Source of the DNA: Trichocoleus desertorum NBK24
GTDB lineage: Bacteria > Cyanobacteriota > Cyanobacteriia > FACHB-46
Direction: 5' to 3'
NCBI RefSeq assembly: GCF_030409055.1
Contig: NZ_CP116619.1
Location: forward strand, 2,705,628-2,769,627
DNA length: 64,000 nucleotides
Under the pieces are notes generated by a model. The model was not told where the DNA came from. It saw only the letters and a list, made by a program, of their open reading frames with translations, and searched no databases. Below, one piece after another: positions 52,732 through 60,593 of this stretch; positions within the stretch are counted from its first letter, which is position 1; the number at the start of each line of letters is the position of its first letter. The translations under genes and the position numbers were made by a program.

Positions 52732-54330
52732 CTAGGTGACGGAATCTGAAATCAGCTCAAGACCAATTTTGAGTTGCAGGCGTCCAGCAGACCAAGCATC
52801 GCTCACGGGTGGTTGTAGGGCGATGGGAGTGCCTTGAAGGAGTTGTTGCAAGAGTGGTGTATTAGCTTCAATCGGCTGAAGTAGTTGGGTGAGGAAGGTG
52901 GCTGCGGGTTGCAAGTCTTTCCCACCTGCACCGGAACTGACTCGAAGTAAGGTTTGGGTCGCCAAAGCATTGGGAAGGGTTTTGAGTACTTGTCCAGTTG
53001 ACAGATCGAATAGCCAGTTTAGGTGGGGAGCGCTAACATCGAGCACGGCAAACAACCGCAGAGTCCCTGTCAGCCAAGGCTCATCGGGTTGCAGTACCTC
53101 CGCTGGTATGCCGCCTACAAGGTGCATTGTCTGATAAGCGCTGCTGGTAAGTTGCCAAAGCAACTGTGGGAGCCAGCGATCGACACAAATTTCTGGCTGA
53201 AATGGCCCATCCGGTGCTAGCTCAGTGGCATTGGGTATTTCCTTTGCGATCGCCTCAGCAGTTGCTACAACGCTGGGTAGCAGTACAGCAGGGAGATCAG
53301 TAGAGGCTGGATCGGCTTCAGGCGCAGCAGTTGCATGAGCGATCGCCACACTCAGGGTTTGTAGCTGAGTTTGAAAGTAGGCTTGCGCGATCGTTGGCTC
53401 GGTTAGCTTGACCTTTAAAGCTGTCCCAAATGCTGATATGCCGTTGGGGGCTGTGAGATCCGTGAGGGTTGTGCCCTCGGTAAATTCAAACGCAAACTGC
53501 AACTGTAAAGTGCCCGACTGCCAAGCCTGTCCGGGTTGGAGACAATCGACTGCGGTAGGCTCAGTAAAACGCTGCATTTCTGGCGTCACGGTCTGCATTT
53601 GCTGGAGCAACTGCTGGGTAAAGCGCTGTGCCCAAGTGGGTTGATTGCAGAAATTTTCGCCCTCAGTCTGAATCAGGGCTTGATGCGTCAGGTTGTTGGC
53701 AGGTGGCTGATTGGTGGCTAAATCTAACGCCCATTCTTCATGGGGCAACTTCAGCGTTAGCAAGGCCACGAGACGTAAAGCCCCCGTTTGCCAACCTTGT
53801 CCAGGCTGAAACACTTTTGCTTCAACGCCACAAAGCAGGCGCATTAAGTCGTAGGAGCTTTTGGCAATGTACCAAAGCCACTGCGGAATTAAGTCTTCAA
53901 TCAAAAAATAGTCTGGTAGGGTCGCCGTTGCAGCGGGTGCGACTGGCCCAGAAGATGAACCTAGAGAGCTGGTTTGTAGCGCTTCCAAGAGTTCGTAGGC
54001 TTCTTCTGTGACGTAAGGAATCAAGTTTTCAATCGTTGGCTCCAAGTCGGTCGGCCAGCCACTCTGGGGCGATCGCAACTTGGCTACGATTGCCACCAAT
54101 CGCTGCATCGTTTCTAGAACGGGCTGAGCAACTGGCTGAGCTAAGACTAGTGGCTGCGAGTTGCTCTCAATGGCGGTTGGCTCACTCAACTTCAAAACTG
54201 TTTTGGCGATCGCGGCAAAGTCAAATTTGGGGTCAAACTCCTCGGCTTCAGCCACCAACTCTCCTTCTAGGCACTCGATTGCCTCAGAAGCTAGCATCGG
54301 CACCACTAGAGAAGATTGAGGTTGGGTCAT
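52732..54330 (-). CDS. MazG-like/KGK-like repeat protein
   Basis: About 532 residues; not a named family. After an acidic N-terminus, residues 74-119 resemble the MazG pyrophosphohydrolase start (TMQRLVAIVAKLRSPQSGWP, then LIPYVTEEAYELLEAL), but the later ExxD half is absent, so catalysis is unlikely. Two tandem units of about 150 residues follow (from about 139 and 378), each starting with PQ[W/L]LW plus a helix. Each carries two KGK-like motifs: FQPGQGWQTGALRL, LQPGQAWQSGTLQL, LQPDEPWLTGTLRL and a looser fourth near 503. The five upstream paralogues share that core. ATG 54330, 20 bp past the HNH stop, is preferred over 54411. Confidence 0.7.
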   Translation of the reverse strand: MTQPQSSLVVPMLASEAIECLEGELVAEAEEFDPKFDFAAIAKTVLKLSEPTAIESNSQPLVLAQPVAQPVLETMQRLVAIVAKLRSPQSGWPTDLEPTIENLIPYVTEEAYELLEALQTSSLGSSSGPVAPAATATLPDYFLIEDLIPQWLWYIAKSSYDLMRLLCGVEAKVFQPGQGWQTGALRLVALLTLKLPHEEWALDLATNQPPANNLTHQALIQTEGENFCNQPTWAQRFTQQLLQQMQTVTPEMQRFTEPTAVDCLQPGQAWQSGTLQLQFAFEFTEGTTLTDLTAPNGISAFGTALKVKLTEPTIAQAYFQTQLQTLSVAIAHATAAPEADPASTDLPAVLLPSVVATAEAIAKEIPNATELAPDGPFQPEICVDRWLPQLLWQLTSSAYQTMHLVGGIPAEVLQPDEPWLTGTLRLFAVLDVSAPHLNWLFDLSTGQVLKTLPNALATQTLLRVSSGAGGKDLQPAATFLTQLLQPIEANTPLLQQLLQGTPIALQPPVSDAWSAGRLQLKIGLELISDSVT

Positions 54331-54350
54331 GGCTGTCTCTGCTGGAGTGT

Positions 54351-54596
54351 CTAGAGGTTGAAGTGGCGCTGAAATCGCGGATCGAGATAATGCTGTTTCT
54401 GCTGATTGCAAGGCAGACAGAGCGTTTGCAGGTTACTAATGTCGTTAGACCCGCCTCGCGCCAATGGAATGATGTGGTCGATACTGAGATGCACCTCTAC
54501 TTGAGTCTGCCCACAGCTTCGGCATTGATAGCGATCGCGCTCAAACACATATTTCCGAACTTCTGGCGGAATCCGAATTCGCGGGGTTTTGCTCAT
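54351..54596 (-). CDS. HNH endonuclease
   Basis: An 81-residue HNH nuclease. The structural zinc ligands CRSC and CLPC flank the catalytic LSIDHIIPLARGGSNDISNL (D-H...N...H-type site). Very small stand-alone HNH proteins of this type nick or cut DNA; some belong to phage packaging or mobile elements, others have no known role. It sits inside the KGK/GvpL-F operon, between the last KGK gene and the MazG-like protein, in the same direction and with short spacing. No intron or intein is evident nearby. Confidence 0.87.
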   Translation of the reverse strand: MSKTPRIRIPPEVRKYVFERDRYQCRSCGQTQVEVHLSIDHIIPLARGGSNDISNLQTLCLPCNQQKQHYLDPRFQRHFNL

Positions 54597-54620
54597 AATG
54601 TTTTTCTTACGGCTTTTTGC

Positions 54621-54953
54621 TCACGAAGGGTCTTGCCAGACATCGTTAGGAATCGCTTGACGAATATCATCCAAGGGTGACTTCATTTCGTCGGGAAGAA
54701 ATTCCAAGCTGACTCTAATTTTGCCTTTACGCCAACCCTGTCCATCAAACTTGAGGGCTTCACATTCCATGCCTTCAGCAAAGACACTAATTTCTTGATC
54801 GGAAGGTAGAGATTTCTCGGCGATCGCTTCGATAAATTCAACAACTCTAAGGGTCCGAGGTAATTCTAAATAGTCCGAGATGTCTTCGGAGTAAATCGAA
54901 AGGACTTCATCATATTTCAAGGCTTGAAATTTGTTGTTCTCGCTATTTTCCAT
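54621..54953 (-). CDS. KGK-family protein 5
   Basis: A 110-residue member of the Pfam KGK family. Shared core: CEALKFDGQGWRKGKIRVSL, then EFLPDE, and the tail KSPLDDIRQ. The N-terminus (FQALKYDEVLSIYSEDISDY) is diverged but keeps the paralogue pattern of an acidic start and a helix with EFIEAI. Molecular function of KGK proteins is unknown. It follows KGK protein 4 by 3 bp, and the HNH gene starts 24 bp downstream. Confidence 0.8.
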   Translation of the reverse strand: MENSENNKFQALKYDEVLSIYSEDISDYLELPRTLRVVEFIEAIAEKSLPSDQEISVFAEGMECEALKFDGQGWRKGKIRVSLEFLPDEMKSPLDDIRQAIPNDVWQDPS

Positions 54954-54956
54954 AAG

Positions 54957-55262
54957 TTAATCGCGATCGCCTTCTTCTGAAATTTGTTGACGAATATCAT
55001 CAAGCGGTGATTCTACTTCATCAGGACAGAAAGCCAAGCTAATTTTGACTTTACCCTTTCGCCAGCCTTTAGAAGGGCTTAAAACCTCACAACTAATACC
55101 TTTGCTCAACCATCCTTCAGCTTCATCAGAATATAAATAATCTCGTTGCAAAAGCTCAAGAAACTCACCAGCTTTAAAAGTCGTATGAGAGACTACTATT
55201 TGGTCAGCCTCTTCTACAGAAATTACTTCGGTATCCGATAAGACTTGGAATTGATTATTCAT
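54957..55262 (-). CDS. KGK-family protein 4
   Basis: About 101 residues. The conserved module reads CEVLSPSKGWRKGKVKISLA, FCPDE, then the tail ESPLDDIRQ. The N-terminal part has FKAGEFLELLQRDYLY, equivalent to FKVEEFL in its sister. The frame is open to 55322, but ATG 55262 (MNNQFQVLSDTEVISV) matches the starts of the other paralogues. It lies 31 bp after KGK protein 3 and 3 bp before KGK protein 5. Confidence 0.8.
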   Translation of the reverse strand: MNNQFQVLSDTEVISVEEADQIVVSHTTFKAGEFLELLQRDYLYSDEAEGWLSKGISCEVLSPSKGWRKGKVKISLAFCPDEVESPLDDIRQQISEEGDRD

Positions 55263-55293
55263 TCTTTCCTGTTCCTGGATTCGTTTATGTAAA

Positions 55294-55674
55294 TTAGTGA
55301 GATTGCATCTGGCGAATATCATCCAGGGACGATTTTACTTGCTCATTTAATAAACCAATGCCTTCAGTTACTTCTTCTGCTTCATCAGGACAGAACTCAA
55401 CTGCTATCCTAATTCTAAGCTTTCCTTTTTTCCATCCTTTAGCATCAGTTCGCAAGATTTCACAATCTATTCCTTTGCTAAACCAATCTCGCCAACTTCC
55501 TGGTATACCTCCTTTAGGGTTTAAGGCTGTGGAAAAAGCTTGATAACCAGGGTGCGGGAATGTTTCTTGAATCTTTGACAAGAATTCTTCTACCTTAAAC
55601 ATAGAACTAGAAAACATTAGGGCAGCATCTTTATCAAGAGATTGAGTATTAAGCTCCCGAAAATCATTACTCAT
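55294..55674 (-). CDS. KGK-family protein 3
   Basis: About 126 residues. Core: CEILRTDAKGWKKGKLRIRI, EFCPDE, then a longer acidic spacer and the tail KSSLDDIRQ. FKVEEFLSKIQETF precedes it. ATG 55674 (MSNDFRELNTQSLDKD) is preferred; the frame opens further upstream to 55731 with non-matching sequence. The preceding gene ends 74 bp away, the largest gap in the series. Confidence 0.8.
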   Translation of the reverse strand: MSNDFRELNTQSLDKDAALMFSSSMFKVEEFLSKIQETFPHPGYQAFSTALNPKGGIPGSWRDWFSKGIDCEILRTDAKGWKKGKLRIRIAVEFCPDEAEEVTEGIGLLNEQVKSSLDDIRQMQSH

Positions 55675-55748
55675 GGATATTTCTGTGTTAGATGGATATT
55701 GAGAAGAAGATAGTTTTTGCCGTGTACACATTATTCAGCTTGCAGCAA

Positions 55749-56144
55749 CTATTCATTAATCATTTGGCGAATATCATCCAGGGTTGATTCTGTCTGATCA
55801 TTTTCTGTTTCATCAGGACAAAATTCTAAATCTACTTTCACTCTGATTCGAATTTTCCCCTTCTGCCAGCCTTGAGGCCCAGGTCTGAGAACTTCACAAT
55901 TTCCTCCTTCACTAAACCACCATTCATTGGATTCCTCGCGATAAGCATCGCTAAAACTTCGGGTATCAATTGGGACATTCTGTTGGGCCAAAGCTTCATA
56001 TAGGTAGGGGCCAACATATCTTGAATTAAATGCATTTTTGAGGGCTTCTGTTAACTGCTCCACCTTAAACAACCGAGAATCAAAAGAAACAATATCCTTG
56101 CTGTCAAAATCATTTAGGCTGTATCGATTATTCATATCTTCCAT
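55749..56144 (-). CDS. KGK-family protein 2
   Basis: About 131 residues. Core: CEVLRPGPQGWQKGKIRIRV, LEFCPDE, then the tail ESTLDDIRQ. The N-terminal part FDSRLFKVEQLTEALKNAF fits the family helix. ATG 56144 is used, with 56135 as an alternative; the frame is open to 56186. It begins 7 bp after the stop of KGK protein 1. Confidence 0.8.
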   Translation of the reverse strand: MEDMNNRYSLNDFDSKDIVSFDSRLFKVEQLTEALKNAFNSRYVGPYLYEALAQQNVPIDTRSFSDAYREESNEWWFSEGGNCEVLRPGPQGWQKGKIRIRVKVDLEFCPDETENDQTESTLDDIRQMINE

Positions 56145-56151
56145 TGGAATT

Positions 56152-56484
56152 TTAGTTTTCCTCAGCGATTGCTTGCCGAATATCATCGAGTGGGGATTCT
56201 GTTATTTCAGGCTCATCGGGGCAGAATTCTACACTGGCTCTGATTTTGATTTTTCCCTTCTGCCAAGATTTATCACCAAGCCTCAAAATTTCGCAAGATA
56301 CACCTTCTTCAAGCCACTTTTCCGAAGAAACTCCTAGATTGGTATTAAATTTTATTGGCACCCAATTTCGATCCATGAATGTGTTTTTTGCAACATTTTT
56401 GAATTTACCTGTTTTATGCAAAACAGAATCAAATGCAATCACATCTTCATGACCAAACTCAGATAGAAAATCTTGATTTTCCAT
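56152..56484 (-). CDS. KGK-family protein 1
   Basis: A 110-residue KGK protein and the first gene of the leftward operon. Core: CEILRLGDKSWQKGKIKIRA, EFCPDE, then the tail ESPLDDIRQAIAEE. The N-terminus FGHEDVIAFDSVLHKTGKFK is like that of KGK protein 2. AGGAG upstream at good spacing supports ATG 56484. The upstream 200 bp hold dispersed palindromic repeats and probably the operon promoter. Confidence 0.82.
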   Translation of the reverse strand: MENQDFLSEFGHEDVIAFDSVLHKTGKFKNVAKNTFMDRNWVPIKFNTNLGVSSEKWLEEGVSCEILRLGDKSWQKGKIKIRASVEFCPDEPEITESPLDDIRQAIAEEN

Positions 56485-56574
56485 GTAACTTTTTAACTCC
56501 TGAAGTTCTTGGGGACGGGTGTCGGATGTTGCTTTAAGCGGTCTTGACTGTGCTTTTTGAAGCTCTGCGTTAGC

Positions 56575-56675
56575 CCCCTCAGTCCCCCAATACTGGGGGA
56601 AGCTAAGAGTTCAGTTCTCTACTTAGGGAAGGCTAAGAATCTAGTTCCCCCCAAATTTGGGGGGCTAGGGGAGCC
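56575..56675. repeat. Pair of palindromic dispersed repeats
   Basis: CCCCCA-ATAC-TGGGGG (56584-56599) and the perfect 18-bp palindrome CCCCCCAAATTTGGGGGG (56647-56664) lie in the 199-bp gap between the dynamin stop and KGK protein 1. The second closely matches the repeat embedded in coaX. Either hairpin may end dynamin transcription. Confidence 0.7.
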
Positions 56676-56683
56676 TTTTACAC

Positions 56684-59170
56684 CTAAGCCAAATTAGCGT
56701 TGGTCTCAGTCACACTAGTTTGAGTCCCATTACTTGAACCGAAATCAAAAGTTTCTGAGTTGTAAGCAGCAGGAACCGTTTGATCGAAGTCAGGAGTAGA
56801 GATAAAAGGGAGCTGGCGATCGCGTAATTGCATCGCTTGTAAGCAACCATTGATCGCTTCAACTGCTTGGTTATAAGTCGCAATATTGTGATCAACTTCT
56901 GTAAGGAGACGTTGATTGCGGAGGATTTTTTCTTCCGCTTCCTTCTCCAGCGTTTGCTCCAAATAAGCGCGAGCATGGTCATATTGCTGGAAGATGGCAT
57001 CTGCTTGTTGCTCTGCCATTGGTAACAAGTGAGTTTTCAGCGTTTGGTTGAGCGTTTGACGGAAGTTGCGGCGGATGGTCGCTGACACCTTCGGTTCAAA
57101 ATCTAGCTTCAGCAATTGGCGAATCGCGGGTTCTGCCTCAGCCATACTTTCGCAGTCATACCCTTGAGACGTTTGTTGCAAGGTTTGGCGCAGTTGGAAA
57201 AAGAACGGGGAATCGCCAAAAAACTGGGGAGTTTCGCGCACATAGCGATCGCATTCAATTCGAGCTTGGTTCGCGATCGCGTGTCGGACTTGCGCTTCCA
57301 GGTGCTTCAGTTGGGCTTCAATGCCGCCATCATTGCCCAATAAGCGATAGAGCTTGCGGTAGTAGTCTGACTTGCGAACCTGCTCCGTTAAGTATTGGAA
57401 AAAGGCAGTCACCACCGCTTGAGATGCCTCAACCAAAACGGTTTCCAGCTCATTTGCCAAGTAGTAAAACGCTTCTACTAAAATCGCCATCAGAGGGGCT
57501 GTGGCATTGCGGGGATGGCTGAGCGTGGCCCGACTGTAAGCATCCGCCACCGAGAACGTATTCAGCAACTCATCCAAGCGGCTCACCATGCGGGCTTTTA
57601 GCTTGATAAATGCTGCCTCAAACGTGGTGTTGGTGACATCTCCGGCGATCGCATTCACTTCCTGGGCGATCGCTTGAGAGAAATCCGCTCCAATCTGCTT
57701 CAGCTCATGTCCTAGATGCTCCAGTTCACGAGCTTTCATCGCGTCGATCGCGCGGGGTTGGCTGTCTAGCTCTCGTCGAGCGGTGAGGTAGTGATTGCGG
57801 AGATTGATGCAGAGCGGTTGCAAATCATCGGCTAAGTTAGCGAACAGTTGTGGTCGCTTTTCTTCAGTCAGGTAGCGGGTGATGGCAATGCGGAATTCCT
57901 CAATGCCGCTATCTTGAATCAACTGCTCCACCAGAGGCGCACCCGACTCTTGCAGAATCCGCACATAGTTCTCGTTGGGCGTTTCGTAGCTGTTAACCGA
58001 GATGCGGAAGCGGCTAGAGGCGAGTTTGCCAGAGTTGGCACAGTAGCGGTTGAATTCGTTCACAAACTGCGGCGTTTCTTCCTGCCCATCCAAGCCTTTG
58101 ATGCTCTCAGCAAAGACAGAATCCAGGCCAAAGCGATCGCCAACCTTAGTTTGCTTAATCTGGCTACCATAAAAGCCCAACAAACCACTGGTCTTGTAGA
58201 CTCTGGTGGAATCCCGGAACTGAGCTTGCACTAGATCATCCAACCGTTGCCGCAGTTGGCTGTTGTACCAAGTTTCGTCAATCCGGTTGAACACATAGAA
58301 GACGCGATCGCGAATGCCGATATTGCTCCGCATCTTCTCTAGAAGTTCTGTTTCTTCGGTGGTCATGTCTCCCGCTGCCGCAGGTTTCAGGACGCAAACC
58401 ACGGCTGAGGTGTCCGAGTCTTCAATTTTGCGGTAGGTCAGCTCGGCATCTTTTTTCACCGGGGCATCAATTCCGGGCATGTCTACCAAAACGTTGCCAT
58501 CTTGCAAGAGGGGGTGATGGCAGTAGTACTCGATCCGCCTCAGAACCGAGCTGTTGCTACCCCGACGGGCAAAACTAGCGGCTTCTTTGAGGCTGGAGAA
58601 GTTGAACTGCTCCATTGAGTAAGTCGCGTGATTGGTGGGGTGTAGGCGATCGCGGTTAGCCGCAAACCCTTCCAATAACAAAATCAGCGCTTTGGCTTGC
58701 TTAGCTCGCTCAGATTTACTTTCACCGCCTTCCTGCTGAATGATCGCCTGACAGCCTTGATGCAGCAGCCCCATCACTTCTGGCTGATCGATATTGTCTC
58801 TTGCCGATAAACCTAACTTCTGACACAGAGCGTTTGCCTGTTCTCGGATTTCGGCTTCACTGAGGAACGTGAGCACGACTCGCTCCTGATCTGACTCGGC
58901 GTACTCGACATAGCACTCAGTTCCGGTGGCGTGACCTTCGGCGCTATAGAGCAATTCTCGCTCCAGCAAGGCGTTGATCAGCATTGACTTCCCGGCACTA
59001 AATGCCCCTGCAAACACGATCTGGAATTTCGGGGCGATCGCTTTTTTCAGAGACGATTGGATGACGGTGACATCTTGCTGGGCACGTAACGACGGTTCTT
59101 GGTGCAACAGTTGCAGCAGAGAATCGACCTGTTCTGGCAGGCTCTGACACTGGAGGGGCATTTGAGTCAT
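56684..59170 (-). CDS. Dynamin-like GTPase
   Basis: An 828-residue bacterial dynamin-like protein. G1 is GAFSAGKSMLINALL (P-loop about 55-62), a switch threonine lies in GHATGTECYVEY, G3 is DMPGID and G4 is NRID. The rest (about 420-800) is predicted long helices, forming the stalk, with hydrophobic stretches near LMAILVEAFYYLANELETVL that may act as a membrane paddle. Bacterial dynamins remodel membranes and some aid phage resistance or membrane repair. It lies on the same strand as the KGK operon, upstream of it, with a repeat-rich gap between. Whether it belongs to the system is unproven. Confidence 0.85.
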   Translation of the reverse strand: MTQMPLQCQSLPEQVDSLLQLLHQEPSLRAQQDVTVIQSSLKKAIAPKFQIVFAGAFSAGKSMLINALLERELLYSAEGHATGTECYVEYAESDQERVVLTFLSEAEIREQANALCQKLGLSARDNIDQPEVMGLLHQGCQAIIQQEGGESKSERAKQAKALILLLEGFAANRDRLHPTNHATYSMEQFNFSSLKEAASFARRGSNSSVLRRIEYYCHHPLLQDGNVLVDMPGIDAPVKKDAELTYRKIEDSDTSAVVCVLKPAAAGDMTTEETELLEKMRSNIGIRDRVFYVFNRIDETWYNSQLRQRLDDLVQAQFRDSTRVYKTSGLLGFYGSQIKQTKVGDRFGLDSVFAESIKGLDGQEETPQFVNEFNRYCANSGKLASSRFRISVNSYETPNENYVRILQESGAPLVEQLIQDSGIEEFRIAITRYLTEEKRPQLFANLADDLQPLCINLRNHYLTARRELDSQPRAIDAMKARELEHLGHELKQIGADFSQAIAQEVNAIAGDVTNTTFEAAFIKLKARMVSRLDELLNTFSVADAYSRATLSHPRNATAPLMAILVEAFYYLANELETVLVEASQAVVTAFFQYLTEQVRKSDYYRKLYRLLGNDGGIEAQLKHLEAQVRHAIANQARIECDRYVRETPQFFGDSPFFFQLRQTLQQTSQGYDCESMAEAEPAIRQLLKLDFEPKVSATIRRNFRQTLNQTLKTHLLPMAEQQADAIFQQYDHARAYLEQTLEKEAEEKILRNQRLLTEVDHNIATYNQAVEAINGCLQAMQLRDRQLPFISTPDFDQTVPAAYNSETFDFGSSNGTQTSVTETNANLA

Positions 59171-59281
59171 AGTGCGAATACTGGAGAGAATTGCTCTGGA
59201 CGCGGAATCGTGCTAACCACATCCCCCAGAGTTCCCATTCCTCGCTTGTCGGCAGCACCATACCCTCTAGCCGCTATGTCG

Positions 59282-60583
59282 TCATGAGATGTCTCGTGGA
59301 GGTTGCTGGCTGATGGTGAGTAATGTGACTGGGTTGAGTGGCGCGAAACGGGTCAGCGGCCCCACGGGAACCGATCGCGAGAGTTGCACTTGCAGGAGAC
59401 GATGTTGCCAAGTCTGTGATTGAAGCAATAGAGCGTTTTGCTGTTCTAGCCAAGTCAAAGCTTGATTCAGGTGCTCTAGGGTGGCTAGGGCTAAAACTAA
59501 AACTCCTCTAGCCGCTAAACGGGCTGCACAAATATCGAGAATGGAGTGCAAGTTGCCGCCACTGCCCCCAATGAAAATGCGATCGGGATGGGGAAGAGTT
59601 TGCAAAGCGATGGGAGCCGCCCCGTGAATTGCGGTGATGTTTTGCAGTTGAAAGCGATCGCGGTTTTGCTGGATTAAACTAGCGCCGATCGCGGTTTTTT
59701 CAATCGCGTAGATCTGGACATCGGGCACTAAGCGAGCTATCTCAACCGAGACGGAACCTGTCCCCGCGCCAATATCCCAAATCACTTGTTTAGGTTGGAG
59801 GGCTAATTCTGTCAGCACTAAAGTCCGCACCTCGCGCTTGGTCATCAGGTTGGGGCGATCGCTAAAGCTAAGAAATGCGGCATCTGGTAGCCCCAGCAGC
59901 GGTAAAGTTTTGCAGTCTAGAGGTTCTGTCTGGCTGTCTGAGCGCAGCAAAATCACCACATTAAGCGGAGCAAAGGTTTCTTGCTGCAACGCTTTTAGCG
60001 ACCAAGCTTGGACTCGTTCGTCAGCGCTACCTAAGTTCTCGCACACCCAAACTTGATAGCGCTGGGGTAGATCAAGATTTTGCAGCAGACGGGCGATCGC
60101 AGCGGGGGAATGAATGTTGTCTGTGAGGACAGCAATTTTGGCGGCACCTTGTTGAATCGCCTGAGTTAGCTCATCCAAAGAGCGTCCATGAGCGCTAATG
60201 ATCCGAGCATCTTGCCAGGGCACTTTGACGCGGTTAAAGGCAAGTTGTACAGAGCTGAGATGGGGGTGAAAAGTTAATTGTTCTACTGGCAATTCGGCTA
60301 GCAGCAACCGTCCTAAGCCAAAAAAGAGCGGATCGCCAGAAGTTAAAACCACAACCTGAGGAGAAGGTGTTGCGGTTGCGGTTGTCGCGAGGTGCTGGCG
60401 GATGGTGGCGATCGCAGAGGTAAAATCTCCCAACTTTAGTTTTTCGGCGGGGTGCTCTGGAAAATAGCTTAAATGGCGATCGCTGCCAACCAATAGTGTC
60501 GCTTCTGCAATGATTGTTTGAATGGCAGGAGTCAGACCAGCGGCTCCATCTAAGCCGATTCCGACGACATGGATGGGGCTCAT
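59282..60583 (-). CDS. cobL: Precorrin-6Y C5,15-methyltransferase (CbiE-CbiT fusion)
   Basis: A bifunctional cobalamin-pathway enzyme that methylates precorrin-6Y at C5 and C15 and decarboxylates it. The N-terminal CbiE domain (about 1-205) starts IHVVGIGLDGAAGLTPAIQT and contains VVVLTSGDPLFFGLGRLL. The C-terminal CbiT domain (about 235-420) has the SAM motif VIWDIGAGTGSVSVEIARL and IFIGGSGGNLHSIL. The 433-residue length fits the fused form. It starts 10 bp after cobH, so the two form an operon. Confidence 0.95.
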   Translation of the reverse strand: MSPIHVVGIGLDGAAGLTPAIQTIIAEATLLVGSDRHLSYFPEHPAEKLKLGDFTSAIATIRQHLATTATATPSPQVVVLTSGDPLFFGLGRLLLAELPVEQLTFHPHLSSVQLAFNRVKVPWQDARIISAHGRSLDELTQAIQQGAAKIAVLTDNIHSPAAIARLLQNLDLPQRYQVWVCENLGSADERVQAWSLKALQQETFAPLNVVILLRSDSQTEPLDCKTLPLLGLPDAAFLSFSDRPNLMTKREVRTLVLTELALQPKQVIWDIGAGTGSVSVEIARLVPDVQIYAIEKTAIGASLIQQNRDRFQLQNITAIHGAAPIALQTLPHPDRIFIGGSGGNLHSILDICAARLAARGVLVLALATLEHLNQALTWLEQQNALLLQSQTWQHRLLQVQLSRSVPVGPLTRFAPLNPVTLLTISQQPPRDIS

Positions 60584-60593
60584 TGGCTGGTGA

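Noticed and set aside
52732-54330. Functional MazG pyrophosphohydrolase
   Set aside because: Only the first helical half of the motif is present; the ExxD metal-binding half is missing.
54036-54680. 214-codon plus-strand reading frame
   Set aside because: It is antisense to the HNH gene and to the start of the MazG-like protein, both of which have clear protein signatures.
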